Below are positions 1-9,577 of a DNA stretch of 64,000 nt, piece by piece (the stretch's first letter is position 1; each line of letters starts with the position of its first letter). The notes under the pieces are model-generated. The model saw nothing but the letters and a program-made list of their open reading frames with translations. It was not told the DNA's origin and ran no database searches. Origin of the DNA: CAWAPS01 sp963783945 (GTDB lineage: Bacteria; Actinomycetota; Acidimicrobiia; Acidimicrobiales; Palsa-688); contig CAWAPS010000002.1 of the NCBI GenBank assembly GCA_963783945.1, positions 496,001 to 560,000 on the forward strand, written 5' to 3'. Both the position numbers and the translations under genes were made by a program.

Positions 1-210
1 GCGCGATCCGCGCCGCGCCGCGGGCGACCTCGACTCCGCCCCCACCGCGGGTCCTGCCAGAGGCCTGGCTTCTTTGTCGCCGGATGACAGAAGTTTGTCG
101 CCACAGGTCAAGGTGAGGTGGGCGGAGAACCCGACAACAGATACTGACGAGGCGCCTCCAGAAGTTCGGGCGTCACGGCAGACAGTTTCGACGGCCCTTT
201 GGAGAACAAG
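1..210. other. Upstream non-coding region of the glycan operon
   Basis: No convincing gene is seen here. The nonamer TTTGTCGCC occurs twice, at 73-81 and 94-102, exactly 21 bp apart, which would place both copies on one face of the helix. A Shine-Dalgarno GGAG at 201-204 precedes the ATG at 211. The operon promoter probably lies here, but no clear -10/-35 pair can be assigned. The first bases may be the end of a gene outside the window. Confidence 0.4.
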
Positions 211-1113
211 ATGAGCATCGTCACCACCTCGGAGAATGAGACCAGCGAAAAGGCGCACCCGGGTTTGCGGGAAACCGCCAGTCCTTGGAGCGATACCGGC
301 TCAACTGTGCTTGCATTTCCCCATCGCAGGGGCGGACATCGCGGCGGGACCCACAGCCGGGTTTCGACCCGGCGCTTGGACGGCACCCTCGACCTGGTCA
401 TCCCGGCCTACAACGAGGAGCGCCGCATCGGGCGCACGGTCGAACAGCTCGCCGGGATCATCACCGACCGGCAGTTGCCGGTCCGGCTGGTCGTCGTCGA
501 CAACGGCAGCGTGGACCGGACCGCCTCAGCCGTCGATGCCGTCGCCAAGCAGATCGACGTCGACCTCACCGTCATAAGCTGCGCCACCCGCGGCAAGGGT
601 GCTGCAGTGCGGGCCGGGGTAGCCCACTCGACCGGCGAATACATCGGCTTCTGCGATGCCGACCTGCCGGTGCCCCCGGACGCCCTGGTATGGGCGGTGG
701 ACCTCCTGGCGTCCGGGTGGGATGTCGTCGTCGGCTCCCGACGCTGCGCCGGAGCCAGGTACGAGAAGGAGCAATCGATTGGCCGCCGGCTCGGCAGCGC
801 CGCCTACCGGGCGGCGTCGGCCCGCCTGCGAGGCGGGGTGGCCGATACCCAGTGCGGGTTCAAGTTCTTCCGCGCCGACGTCGCCCACCAGGTGTTCGAC
901 GGAGCCCAGATCGACGGGTTCAGCTTCGACATCGAGATTCTGGCCCGGACCCAGCGCATCGAAAGCCTCCGCCTGATCGAAATGCCGGTCCCCTGGTCTG
1001 ACCAGGAGGGATCGTCGTTTCGCGCCATCTCGGACGGCATTCGCTCGTTCTCGGACCTTCGCCAGGCTCGGCGCAGCGTCCGCTACTGGGCCCCGGAAGG
1101 GATGTCGGCATGA
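211..1113 (+). CDS. Glycosyltransferase family 2 (dolichyl-phosphate glucose/mannose synthase-like)
   Basis: This is a GT-A fold glycosyltransferase of about 300 residues, expected to move a sugar from a nucleotide donor to a polyprenyl-phosphate or glycan acceptor on the cytoplasmic side. The nucleotide-binding motif VIPAYNEE lies near residues 63-70 and the metal-binding DADLP near residue 150. The motif TQCGFKFF is typical of the DPG-synthase subgroup. The first 55 residues are low-complexity and precede the domain. I chose the ATG at 211 because GGAG lies about 7 bases upstream; a TTG at 199 is in frame but overlaps no other signal. No C-terminal membrane helices are seen. The stop overlaps the next start, so it is translationally coupled to the GT4 gene. 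Confidence 0.85.
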   Translation: MSIVTTSENETSEKAHPGLRETASPWSDTGSTVLAFPHRRGGHRGGTHSRVSTRRLDGTLDLVIPAYNEERRIGRTVEQLAGIITDRQLPVRLVVVDNGSVDRTASAVDAVAKQIDVDLTVISCATRGKGAAVRAGVAHSTGEYIGFCDADLPVPPDALVWAVDLLASGWDVVVGSRRCAGARYEKEQSIGRRLGSAAYRAASARLRGGVADTQCGFKFFRADVAHQVFDGAQIDGFSFDIEILARTQRIESLRLIEMPVPWSDQEGSSFRAISDGIRSFSDLRQARRSVRYWAPEGMSA

Positions 1114-2579
1114 GAACGCGTTCACAGCTCAGCGGCCAGACGCTTGTCATCACTAACTGGCGGGACCTCGATCACCCCGACGCCGGCGGCGCCGAGGTCG
1201 TATGTGAGAACCTGGCGGCGAGCTACGCCCGCCAGGGCGACCGGGTCGTGTACCTGACCGCCGGAGTCGCCGGGCGGCCCCGCTCAGAGGAGCGCAACGG
1301 ATACCACATCATCCGCCGCGGCAACCGTTTCACCGTCTACCTCTGGGCTCTGGCCTGGCTGGCCTGGCACCGCCGTGACGTGCGCGCCGTTATCGACTCG
1401 CAGAACGGCATTCCCTTTTTCACGCCTGTCGCCGTGAGGCGGCGCACGCCGGTCGTGCTGCTACTCCATCATGTGCATCAGAACCAGATGGCGGCCGGTT
1501 TGCCCGGCCCGCTGGCGAAGATCGGCATGTTCCTGGAGGGCCCGGCCAGCCGCCTGGTCTACGGGCAGCGAGCGATCGTGGCCGTTTCACCGTCCACCCG
1601 CCAGGAGATCCGCCAAACCCTCAGGCTGCGGGGAGCCATCACCGTCGCTCCCCCCGGGCTGGACAAGGCGCCGGCTGCAGCCGCCCGGCGGGCCAAGGGC
1701 CCGCGCATCGTTTGCGTCGGCCGGCTGACCGCGCACAAGCGAACGGGACTCATCCTCGAGATGATGCCGCAGCTCCTGTCGGAGTTCCCCGATCTCGAAC
1801 TGCACATCGTCGGTGACGGCTCGTGCCGGGAAGAGCTGCAGGAGGCGGCAGCCAACCTCGGACTTGGCGGCTCGGTCGTCTTCCATGGATCGATACCGGG
1901 ACTGGCCCGCGACGAGCTGCTGGCGACCGCCTGGATGAGCGTAAACGCGTCCGCGGCCGAGGGATGGGGTCTCTCCGTCGTAGAGGCCAACGCCCTCGGA
2001 GTGCCCGTGCTGGCGGTGCGCCGCCCCGGTTTGCAGGACTCGATCCAGGACGGCGAGACCGGTTGGTTGGTCGACGACGAGTCCGAGCTGGCGGGTGCCG
2101 CTGGCCGGATCCTTGATGAGCTCGCCGATCCCGAAGCCGCCCTGGCCTGGTCGCAGCGAGCCCGGGACTGGGCCAGCTGCTTCAGCTGGGATGACATGGC
2201 CCGGCGCATCAAGCGGACTCTGCTCGTCGAGCGGGAACGGCTGGCTTCCGGCAAAGCGGAACGTCGCCCGCAGAGCGATGCCGTGACCCTTCTGCATCTG
2301 CCCCGCCGGCTCGTCCCCGGTGGGTGGAACCCGAGGCTACGGGTGGCCGACTGGATCGTGGATCGCCCTGACGGCATGGTGTTCGTGCTCACCGGAACCG
2401 ACACGGAAATGGCCCGCACCGCGATGGTGCGAAGCGGCCTGCCCGACCATGTCGCCTCGGATCCACAGGTGACGTACACCGTCGCTCGGCCGGCCGACCT
2501 GATGCTCCCCGGGCGGTTGGCCAGCGGGACCGGTCACGACGCCTACACCGACGATCTGGCCCCGGCCGGCGTTGGCTGA
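1110..2579 (+). CDS. Glycosyltransferase family 4 (GT-B fold)
   Basis: This is a retaining GT4 glycosyltransferase. The N-terminal half carries the early motif NWRDLDHPDAGGAE near residues 15-28, typical of actinobacterial GT4 proteins. The C-terminal Rossmann half carries VGRLTAHKR, the late GDG motif and the donor-binding E-x7-E signature AAEGWGLSVVEANALG. After the domain ends at about residue 370 there is an extra tail of roughly 110 residues rich in basic and hydrophobic stretches, with no family I recognise. The ATG at 1110 overlaps the stop of the GT2 gene (ATGA). It probably extends the glycan started by its neighbour. Acceptor and donor sugars cannot be deduced. Confidence 0.87.
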   Translation: MRTRSQLSGQTLVITNWRDLDHPDAGGAEVVCENLAASYARQGDRVVYLTAGVAGRPRSEERNGYHIIRRGNRFTVYLWALAWLAWHRRDVRAVIDSQNGIPFFTPVAVRRRTPVVLLLHHVHQNQMAAGLPGPLAKIGMFLEGPASRLVYGQRAIVAVSPSTRQEIRQTLRLRGAITVAPPGLDKAPAAAARRAKGPRIVCVGRLTAHKRTGLILEMMPQLLSEFPDLELHIVGDGSCREELQEAAANLGLGGSVVFHGSIPGLARDELLATAWMSVNASAAEGWGLSVVEANALGVPVLAVRRPGLQDSIQDGETGWLVDDESELAGAAGRILDELADPEAALAWSQRARDWASCFSWDDMARRIKRTLLVERERLASGKAERRPQSDAVTLLHLPRRLVPGGWNPRLRVADWIVDRPDGMVFVLTGTDTEMARTAMVRSGLPDHVASDPQVTYTVARPADLMLPGRLASGTGHDAYTDDLAPAGVG

Positions 2580-2585
2580 TCAGCC

Positions 2586-4242
2586 GTGACAATGACATCC
2601 GATCTCGGCACCACGGTGCTTCCGCACAGTCCTCCCGAATTAACTCCGCCTCCCGAGCGGGCGGCGGCGGTCCCCGGTTCGCCGACCTTGCTGCGGCCCC
2701 GGCTCCGGGAAAGGGCCACTCGTGTCCTGACGTCGTTACCGGCCGGTGCCGCCCTGCTGTTTGGGTTGGCCCTGGCTCTACGTCTCATCGAGCTGAGCCG
2801 CTCCTACGACATCTTCATCGACGAGGTCACCTACACCCGCATAGGAATGAACGTGGCCCATGGCGCCGGCGTGACGCTGTACGGCCAGCCGTTCAACCTG
2901 CATCCGCCGACCGTCTTCGCGCTGTTTGCCGGGGTAATCTCCGCCTTCGGCCTGCACGGGTCGGTCGAGCAAACGCTCTTCCAGCTTCGCACCGTCACCG
3001 CTGTGTGCGGAGCCATCGTGCCGGTTGCCGTCTTTCTCCTCCTCAACCGGGCCGTTAGCCGCCGGGTGGCCCTGGCCGCCGGACTCGTGCTGGCGCTCGA
3101 CCCGTTTGCGATCCTCTACGACAGCCGGGTAATGCTCGAAGCGCCCGCTCAGCTCGGGGTGGCTGCGCTGTTCGCTTTCATCGCGGCCGCTGTCTACGCC
3201 ACCTCGTCTCGGGTCCGCACCTGGCTGATCTGGGCCGCCGGGCTGTGCGGAGCGTTCGCCGTCACCAGCAAGGAGACCTTCGGCATGGTCGTCGTGGTGA
3301 CCCTCGCCGCCCTCGCCGTTACCGGTTGGGTCCTCGAGCGCCGCCAGACTCTGACCATCCTGGGCGTGACCGTGACCGGTTATTGCCTGGCCGTGCTCGG
3401 GGCCTCCCTGTCGAATGGCATCGGGTCCTGGTGGGAGGCCAAGTACGACGATGTCCTGCGCCTGATCGGGGTGCACCAGGAGACCGGGTTCAACGCCCCG
3501 ACCACTCATGTGACGCTCCTGTCGCGGGTGTTCGCCAACGCTTCGCAATACGCAACCACCTACGCCATCCTCGCCCTAGGCACCATCGCCGCCGTCGGGC
3601 TGATCGTGCGGCTTCGGCCCTGGCGAAACGGCAATCGAATTGTCCGGTTCGGAGCGGGTCCTGACTCTGATTTCCCTCTGGACCCTGGCAGCCGGCGGTT
3701 ACCTGGCCTACGCCACCCTGTTCGGGTCGATCGAGGAGCAGATGTACTACATCCTCCTGGCCCCGGCGGTTGCTTCACTGGCTGCGTGGCTGGCGAGAGC
3801 CGGAGGCCGGGGCTCGGATCGCCGCCAAAGGGCGTGGCGCCGGGTCGCTGTGGCCCTTCTCGCCATCACCGTCACCGTGGACAGCGTGGTGTGGGTGAAC
3901 GTCCACACCCGGCCCGACAACGAGTACCAGACGATGCTGGCGTGGGAGGCGGCCAACGTTCCCGCCGGATCGGTCATCGCCGTCGATGACTACACCGCCC
4001 AATTCCTCATCTCCAACGCCGTCCTCGGCCAGTGGGACACGATCCCAGAGCTCATAGCCCACCACGTCCAGTACGTGCTCCTCTCGACCAGCCTGGTCAA
4101 GCAGGGCTACGGGTTGGGCACCGAGAAGTACATGGACACCCTCGACAAGCGAGGCCGTATCGCGTTCGAAGCCAACGGCCCGTCGGAGGGAAGCCTGCGA
4201 CTCTACGACGTCACGGCCATCACTGGGGCACCAAAGCCATGA
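2586..4242 (+). CDS. PMT/GT39-like polytopic membrane glycosyltransferase, split by a frameshift
   Basis: The N-terminal part (from GTG 2586) has a first hydrophobic helix, then YDIFIDEVTYT, which matches the catalytic acidic loop of GT39/ArnT-type enzymes that use polyprenyl-phosphate sugars, followed by many transmembrane segments. After about residue 345 the original frame becomes arginine/proline-rich nonsense ending at 3989. The homologous continuation (helices, then a soluble tail ending at 4242) is in the next frame. A TGA at 3601 in that frame means the switch must lie in 3604-3655, most simply one extra base in the CCC at 3618-3620. Corrected length is about 552 residues, normal for the family. 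The corrected stop overlaps the next ATG (ATGA at 4239), which supports one broken gene rather than two. Confidence 0.75.
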
Positions 4243-6878
4243 CCATGACCCTCGACCCCACCGCGCCCGTAGCCGCTCGGCCCGCCCCCGCCGGCGCCGG
4301 CCACCAGTCAAAAAGGGAAAGGGCAGCCGGGTCCGGAGGCGAGACGGTCGTAATGGCTGCCACGGCCGCCGTCTCCGGGCTCAACTATCTCTACACGATC
4401 ATCATGATCTGGCTGCTGCCTCCCTCCCAATATGTGGTGGTCGGCTCGGTATCAGCCCTTCTGCTGATCTTCGGCACCGTCGCCGGCGCGTCCGTGCCGT
4501 GGGTCCTCGCCCGGGAGGTCGCCACGTCCCCGCACGACCCGGACCGGCGCCGGAAAGCTGCCTGCTTCGCGTTGGGCGCAACCTTGATCCAGGCGGTAGG
4601 GGCGGCCGGGGTCACGTGCCTGGTCGCGGTCGAGTACGCCGCCCCGGTGACCCTGATCATCGCCTCGGTGGCCGTCATAGTGATCTATGCCGCGTCGACC
4701 GCGGCAGGATACCTGCAGGGCCAGATGCGTTTCGGCCTGCTGGCCGCGTTGCGGGTCAGCGAGGTCGTCATCAAGATGGCGACCGGAACGGTGCTCGTGC
4801 TCGCCGGCCACGGGGCCGGAGGCGCCATCGCCGGCTTTGCCTTCGGCGCCGCCGCGGTAGCCGCGGTCGGAGGGTGGTGCATGTCCTCGGATCTGCGCTG
4901 GGTGCGGGGAGCTCTGTTCGATCGCGCCCTCTGGTCGGCAACAGCCGGGCTGCTCTCCATTCAGGGCGGGGTGGCCGTGTTGGCCAGTCTCGACATCGTC
5001 GTGGCCAGCGTCGCCGTCGGCACCAGCACCCAGCTCGCCACGTACCAGGCCGCCAACATCCTGGGTCGGGTGCCGCTCTTCATCGGAGCTGCCCTGTCGA
5101 TCGTGGTGTTCCCCCGGCTGGCGGTTCTCGTCAGCCGGCGGGCTGCGGACATCCGCGACAGCCTGCGGCTGTACGCCAGGGTATGCGTACCCGCCGCCGT
5201 GGTGATCATGACCGCGCCTTCCAGCCTGGTCTCCCACCTGTTTCCTGCCAGCTACGGCAACGTGGCGTCGATCCTGCCGTGGGCGGCGCTCGCCGGGCTC
5301 GGCATCGGACTGGTCAATCTGGCAACCACGTACTTCCAGGCCGCCGGCATCATCCGCCGCCCAACCCTCATCCTGGCCGCCGGCATCGTCGCCGGAGCCG
5401 GCCTCGACTACATCGGGATGCGAGCGGCCGGACCGAAAGGTCTGGCGCTGGCGGTCGCGGTTCAGGCTGCGGCCGTGTCCGCCGCCCTCCTGCGCGATTG
5501 CCACCGTATATGGCCGGGCGCCCTGCGATCGCTCTGGCGCACCGCCGCCGCCTCGGTTCTGCTGGCGGCGCCCCTGTTCGCCGCTCGCTCATCCCTGGCC
5601 GTGTGGGCCGCAGCCGCCGTGGTCTTCGCCATCCTCCCTGTCCTCGAAGCGGTCCGCCAGGTCCACCGCGCCGGGTCGGTCGGGAGTGGGCGGCCCCGAG
5701 TCCTCCACCTCGGCTATGAAGACCCCCGGCGGCCCGGAGCCGGCGGCGGCTCCGTCCGCACCCATGAGATCAACCGGAAGCTGGCCCGTGACTACGACAT
5801 CACTGTCGTCTGCGCCGCTTACCCGGGCTGCGAAACCCGGCTGGAGGACGGCGTGCGCTACACCCACGCGGGAGTCGCGGCCGGGCCGTGGATGAGCATC
5901 CTGAGCTATTTCGCAACCATCCCGTTGACCCTGTGGCGCCACCCTTCAGATCTGGTCGTCGAGGACTTCGGCGCCCCGTTCTCCTCAGTGGCGGTGCCGT
6001 GGTTGACCCACCGTCCCGTCGTCGGCGTCGTCCAGTGGTTGTTTGCTGAACAGAAGCACCAGCAGTACCGGCTTCCGTTCCATCTGGTCGAGCGCGTCGG
6101 CGTGCGGGCCCAGCGGAGGATGATCGCCGTCTCGGATGAGCTGGGCCGGATCCTGCAGCACCGCAACGGGCGGGCCGAAGTGGCCGTGGTCGCCAACGGG
6201 CTGGACGCCGACGCGTTCGTGCCGCGCCACCTACCCCGCCAGGGGATCGCCTACCTGGGCCGCCTGGAGATCGCCCAGAAGGGGCTGGACCTGCTGCTGC
6301 AAGCCTTCGCCCAGGTGGCCGGCGAGATACACCAGGACCTGCACATCGGGGGCGACGGACCGGATCGTGACGCTCTGGCCGCGCTCGCCAACTCCCTCGG
6401 AATCGGCTCCCGGGTTCACTTCATCGGGCGGGTCGAAGCCCACGACCGCTTCGAGTGGCTGGCCGGAGCCGACCTGCTCGCCATGCCATCGCGCTATGAG
6501 ACATTCGGGATGGTGGCGGCGGAGGCGCTGGCGGTCGGCACTCCTGTAGTGGCCTTCGACATCCCCTGTCTGCGAGAAGTGGTCGGCGAGCGTTCCGGCC
6601 TCATTGTTCCGGCGTTCGACATCGACAGCTACGCCCATGCTCTGCGTGCCGTCGCCACCGACCGGCAACTGGCGGCCGAGCTTGGCCGTTCGGGACCGGC
6701 CCAGGTGGCCGGCCTCCGGTGGGATGCCCTGGCCGCCACTCAGGGCCACCTCTACCAAGCCGCCCTCGAGGACCGGGCATTCAATCTGAATCAAATCTTC
6801 GAAGCAGTCCCGGTCGGCAACCACGCCGCCGACCAAACCCCAACCCTGGAACGGCAACAGATATTGGAGACGGTTTAG
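4239..6878 (+). CDS. Wzx-like polysaccharide flippase fused to a GT4 glycosyltransferase
   Basis: The protein has about 879 residues. Residues 35 to about 475 form a polytopic membrane domain with some 12-14 hydrophobic segments, typical of MATE/Wzx polysaccharide exporters. Residues from about 485 (RVLHLGYEDPRRPGAGGGSV) to 860 form a complete GT4 domain with VAYLGRLEIAQKGLDLLL-type Rossmann motifs, GGDGPDR, and the donor signature SRYETFGMVAAEALAVG. The linker between the halves is short and continuous, with no stop or frame change. I chose the ATG at 4239 because it overlaps the preceding stop; an ATG at 4245 is an alternative. It probably flips a lipid-linked glycan and adds a sugar. Fusion of these two functions is uncommon. 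Confidence 0.83.
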   Translation: MTMTLDPTAPVAARPAPAGAGHQSKRERAAGSGGETVVMAATAAVSGLNYLYTIIMIWLLPPSQYVVVGSVSALLLIFGTVAGASVPWVLAREVATSPHDPDRRRKAACFALGATLIQAVGAAGVTCLVAVEYAAPVTLIIASVAVIVIYAASTAAGYLQGQMRFGLLAALRVSEVVIKMATGTVLVLAGHGAGGAIAGFAFGAAAVAAVGGWCMSSDLRWVRGALFDRALWSATAGLLSIQGGVAVLASLDIVVASVAVGTSTQLATYQAANILGRVPLFIGAALSIVVFPRLAVLVSRRAADIRDSLRLYARVCVPAAVVIMTAPSSLVSHLFPASYGNVASILPWAALAGLGIGLVNLATTYFQAAGIIRRPTLILAAGIVAGAGLDYIGMRAAGPKGLALAVAVQAAAVSAALLRDCHRIWPGALRSLWRTAAASVLLAAPLFAARSSLAVWAAAAVVFAILPVLEAVRQVHRAGSVGSGRPRVLHLGYEDPRRPGAGGGSVRTHEINRKLARDYDITVVCAAYPGCETRLEDGVRYTHAGVAAGPWMSILSYFATIPLTLWRHPSDLVVEDFGAPFSSVAVPWLTHRPVVGVVQWLFAEQKHQQYRLPFHLVERVGVRAQRRMIAVSDELGRILQHRNGRAEVAVVANGLDADAFVPRHLPRQGIAYLGRLEIAQKGLDLLLQAFAQVAGEIHQDLHIGGDGPDRDALAALANSLGIGSRVHFIGRVEAHDRFEWLAGADLLAMPSRYETFGMVAAEALAVGTPVVAFDIPCLREVVGERSGLIVPAFDIDSYAHALRAVATDRQLAAELGRSGPAQVAGLRWDALAATQGHLYQAALEDRAFNLNQIFEAVPVGNHAADQTPTLERQQILETV

Positions 6879-6880
6879 CC

Positions 6881-9577
6881 ATGACGGTCACCCAACACCT
6901 TCTCGACCGGCGCCCAGCCGATCGCGCCGGCGGCTCGCCCCAACCGCCGGCCCTGGCCGACGTCGTCGACCTGCTCCACCATCAAATGGACGTCAACCGT
7001 GACTCCATCGCCGTCGACGACGGCGCCCGGCGCTACAACTACGCCGAGCTGGGAGCGATGGTCGCCGACCTGGCCCAACGGGTTCGCGACGCAGGAGTAA
7101 GCCCGGGATCGGGCGTCGCGGTCTGCCTACCCCGCTCGATCGAGGCGATCGTCTCCCTCCTCGCCATCCTCGAAGCCGGCGGCGTGTACCTCCCGCTCGA
7201 TCCGGGCTGGCCGGTGTCGCGCCTGAAGACGATGTGCGACAGCGCCGGCGTCGCCGCCGTGATCGGCGCCCCCGCGCTCACCGATCAGCTTCCCGGCGCG
7301 GCCATCGACGTTCGCTGCCCCGATCGCGTCGAGACCGGGCCCCGAGAGGTTTCTCGCACGGTCTGGTCGACGCCTGACTGCGAGGCCGGGGCGTACATCA
7401 TCTTTACGTCGGGAACGACCGGCACCCCGAAAGGGGTCCGCATCAGCCGGGCCAACCTCGCAGCCTTCCTGGCCTGGGTGCGGACGGCCTTCTCTTCGGA
7501 CGAGCTGGCGATGACCGCCACCTCCATCTCCTTCACCTTTGATCCCCACCTGATCGAGGTGCTGGGCCCGCTGTGCGTCGGCGGGTGTGTACGGGTGATC
7601 CCCGACGCTTTCTCCCTCGCTGACATCGAGCCCGGCGTCACCATGATCGCGAGCACTCCCTCCGTCGCTGCAGAGCTGCTCCGCAGGGGTTGGCTGCCCT
7701 CCACATTGCGCACGCTCGTCCTCGGCGGCGAGGTGCTGACCCCCGCCCTCGCCGAACAGATCCTGGCGTCGCGGCAAATCCGGCGCCTGGTGAACGTCTA
7801 CGGACCGACCGAAGCCACCGTGGCGGTGACCAGCTTCGACGTCACCATCCCGGCGAGCGGGCCGGTACCTCTCGGCAGGCCGCTCCCCGGAACCGGAATC
7901 GTTGTCGTCGACGACCACCTCGAACCCGCGCCTGATGGAACCATCGGTGAGCTCGTTGTCACCGGGGCTCAGGTCGGTGCCGGGTACTGCGCCGATCCCG
8001 ATCTCTCAGCCGCCAAGTTCATCACCCTGGCCGGCCCCGGCTCCCAGGCAAGGGCATATCGCACCGGGGACCTCGGACGGCGCCGGGCCGACGGCATGCT
8101 CGAGTACTGCGGTCGCGTCGACCGGCAGGTCAAGGTGCGTGGCTTTCGAGTCGAGCCCGGCGAGATCGAAGCCGCGCTCGGGCGGCTCCCCCAGGTCGGG
8201 CAGGCGGCGGTGCGAGCCCTCGGGGACGGTTCGGACGCCATGCTCGTCGCCTTCGTGGTGCCAGCCGGACCATTTGACGCCCGGCAGACCCGGCGTCAGC
8301 TGAGGGAAACGCTGGCGGAGTACCTGGTTCCGTCCCGGTTTGTCACGCTCGACACCTTCCCCCTTACCTCCCAGGGGAAGCTCGACGAGCGAGCCCTCGA
8401 CGCTCTTTCGTTCAGGCCGGAGCCGACCGAGCCGGCAGCCTTCACCGGCTCCTCCTCCCCGTCGGCTTCCCTTCCCGAGGAAACTGCGCTCACCGCTACC
8501 GAAGATGCGGTGGCGGCCCTGGCCCGGCAGGTGCTGGGAGTCACCGGAGCAATCAGCGCCCGCCACGACTTCCTCGACGATCTCGGCGGGACGTCGCTCA
8601 GCATGATCGGCCTGCTCTCGGCTATGGAGACCGAGTTCTCCTGCCGGATACCAGTCCGCCGGGCTTTGGAGGACACGACCATCGCCGGGTTGGCGGCGCT
8701 CGTCAGCGACGGGGCCGAGCAGCCCGAGCGCTCCTCCAGTTGTCCCGCGACCGGCCCGTGGGACGGCGGGACGGCCCCGCTGTTTCTGATCAACCCGTAC
8801 CTCGGCTCGACGCTGCGCCAGCGCCGCCTCGACGCCTACCTGCCCGACGGCAGCCGGATAATCCCGGTCGACGTCCACGACGCCGGCTACGACTTCGAAG
8901 CCGGGCAACTGTCGATCATGGACCTGGCAGAGCACACGCTCGTCCAGATGCGGGCGGTGCAGCCACACGGCCCCTACTGGCTGGGAGGCCATTCCGCCGG
9001 AGGGCTCGTCGCCCTCGAAGCAGCCCAGCGGCTGCTGGCCTCCGGAGAGGAAGTCGGCGGTCTGCTTTTGATCGACACGCCGGCCACCCGCTCGCGGCTG
9101 GACTACATCTGGGGTGAAGTGATCATGAACTGGCCGGAGTTCCGGGCCGGCAACGGCCGGGACCGGCGATCGGCTCTGCGCTCGCTGATCCGCAGCCGCT
9201 TGAGCGTCCATCGCCGGCCCGCCCAGAGCGGGGGGGCGGGAGTAGCGGAGGGCGTGGAGCGGGCCACCCGCCGGGCCAACATCGCCACCAAGCTGTACCG
9301 GCCTTCGACCTACCCGGGCCCGGTCACCCTGCTGTGGACCGACCAGGGATTGCGCATGGCGAGGGGCCGCAACGCCCTCGGCTGGGACCGACTGGTCTCC
9401 GGTCCGTTGACGGCGCGCCGCATCGAAGGCGATCACAACACGGTTTTCGACCCCCCGCACGTCTCGGGTCTCGGCGCCGAGATCGGGCGATTTCTCCCCG
9501 GCCCGACGGCCACACCGGAAGACGACCTGGTCTCCTTGCTCGCCGCCGAAGGCGAGGCGCGGGCGGTGCGAGTATGA
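6881..9577 (+). CDS. Single-module NRPS-like protein, A-T-TE
   Basis: The protein has about 898 residues in three domains. The adenylation domain (about 25-520) has FTSGTTGTPKG near 175-185, YGPTEA, YRTGD and the A10 lysine in SQGKLDE. The thiolation domain has the phosphopantetheine serine in LGGTSLSMIG near 570. The type I thioesterase has GHSAGG near 702 and a late GDHN histidine. No condensation domain is present. An Asp sits at the position that binds the alpha-amino group (FTFDPHLIE), which favours an amino acid over a keto acid. The binding-pocket code I read by eye is D-P-I-A-V-G-V-V-A-K, which I do not recognise. The ATG at 6881 follows GGAGA. It may aminoacylate the operon's glycan or make a small peptide-like product. 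Confidence 0.88.
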   Translation: MTVTQHLLDRRPADRAGGSPQPPALADVVDLLHHQMDVNRDSIAVDDGARRYNYAELGAMVADLAQRVRDAGVSPGSGVAVCLPRSIEAIVSLLAILEAGGVYLPLDPGWPVSRLKTMCDSAGVAAVIGAPALTDQLPGAAIDVRCPDRVETGPREVSRTVWSTPDCEAGAYIIFTSGTTGTPKGVRISRANLAAFLAWVRTAFSSDELAMTATSISFTFDPHLIEVLGPLCVGGCVRVIPDAFSLADIEPGVTMIASTPSVAAELLRRGWLPSTLRTLVLGGEVLTPALAEQILASRQIRRLVNVYGPTEATVAVTSFDVTIPASGPVPLGRPLPGTGIVVVDDHLEPAPDGTIGELVVTGAQVGAGYCADPDLSAAKFITLAGPGSQARAYRTGDLGRRRADGMLEYCGRVDRQVKVRGFRVEPGEIEAALGRLPQVGQAAVRALGDGSDAMLVAFVVPAGPFDARQTRRQLRETLAEYLVPSRFVTLDTFPLTSQGKLDERALDALSFRPEPTEPAAFTGSSSPSASLPEETALTATEDAVAALARQVLGVTGAISARHDFLDDLGGTSLSMIGLLSAMETEFSCRIPVRRALEDTTIAGLAALVSDGAEQPERSSSCPATGPWDGGTAPLFLINPYLGSTLRQRRLDAYLPDGSRIIPVDVHDAGYDFEAGQLSIMDLAEHTLVQMRAVQPHGPYWLGGHSAGGLVALEAAQRLLASGEEVGGLLLIDTPATRSRLDYIWGEVIMNWPEFRAGNGRDRRSALRSLIRSRLSVHRRPAQSGGAGVAEGVERATRRANIATKLYRPSTYPGPVTLLWTDQGLRMARGRNALGWDRLVSGPLTARRIEGDHNTVFDPPHVSGLGAEIGRFLPGPTATPEDDLVSLLAAEGEARAVRV

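Noticed and set aside
285..1001. Long arginine-rich open frames overlapping the GT2 gene, and similar ones across the window
   Set aside because: They are high-GC shadow frames with arginine/proline/glycine-rich composition and no domain features.
3640..4242. A separate small membrane protein gene starting with TTG at 3640
   Set aside because: It is the natural C-terminal part of the PMT-like protein in a shifted frame, with no independent start signal.
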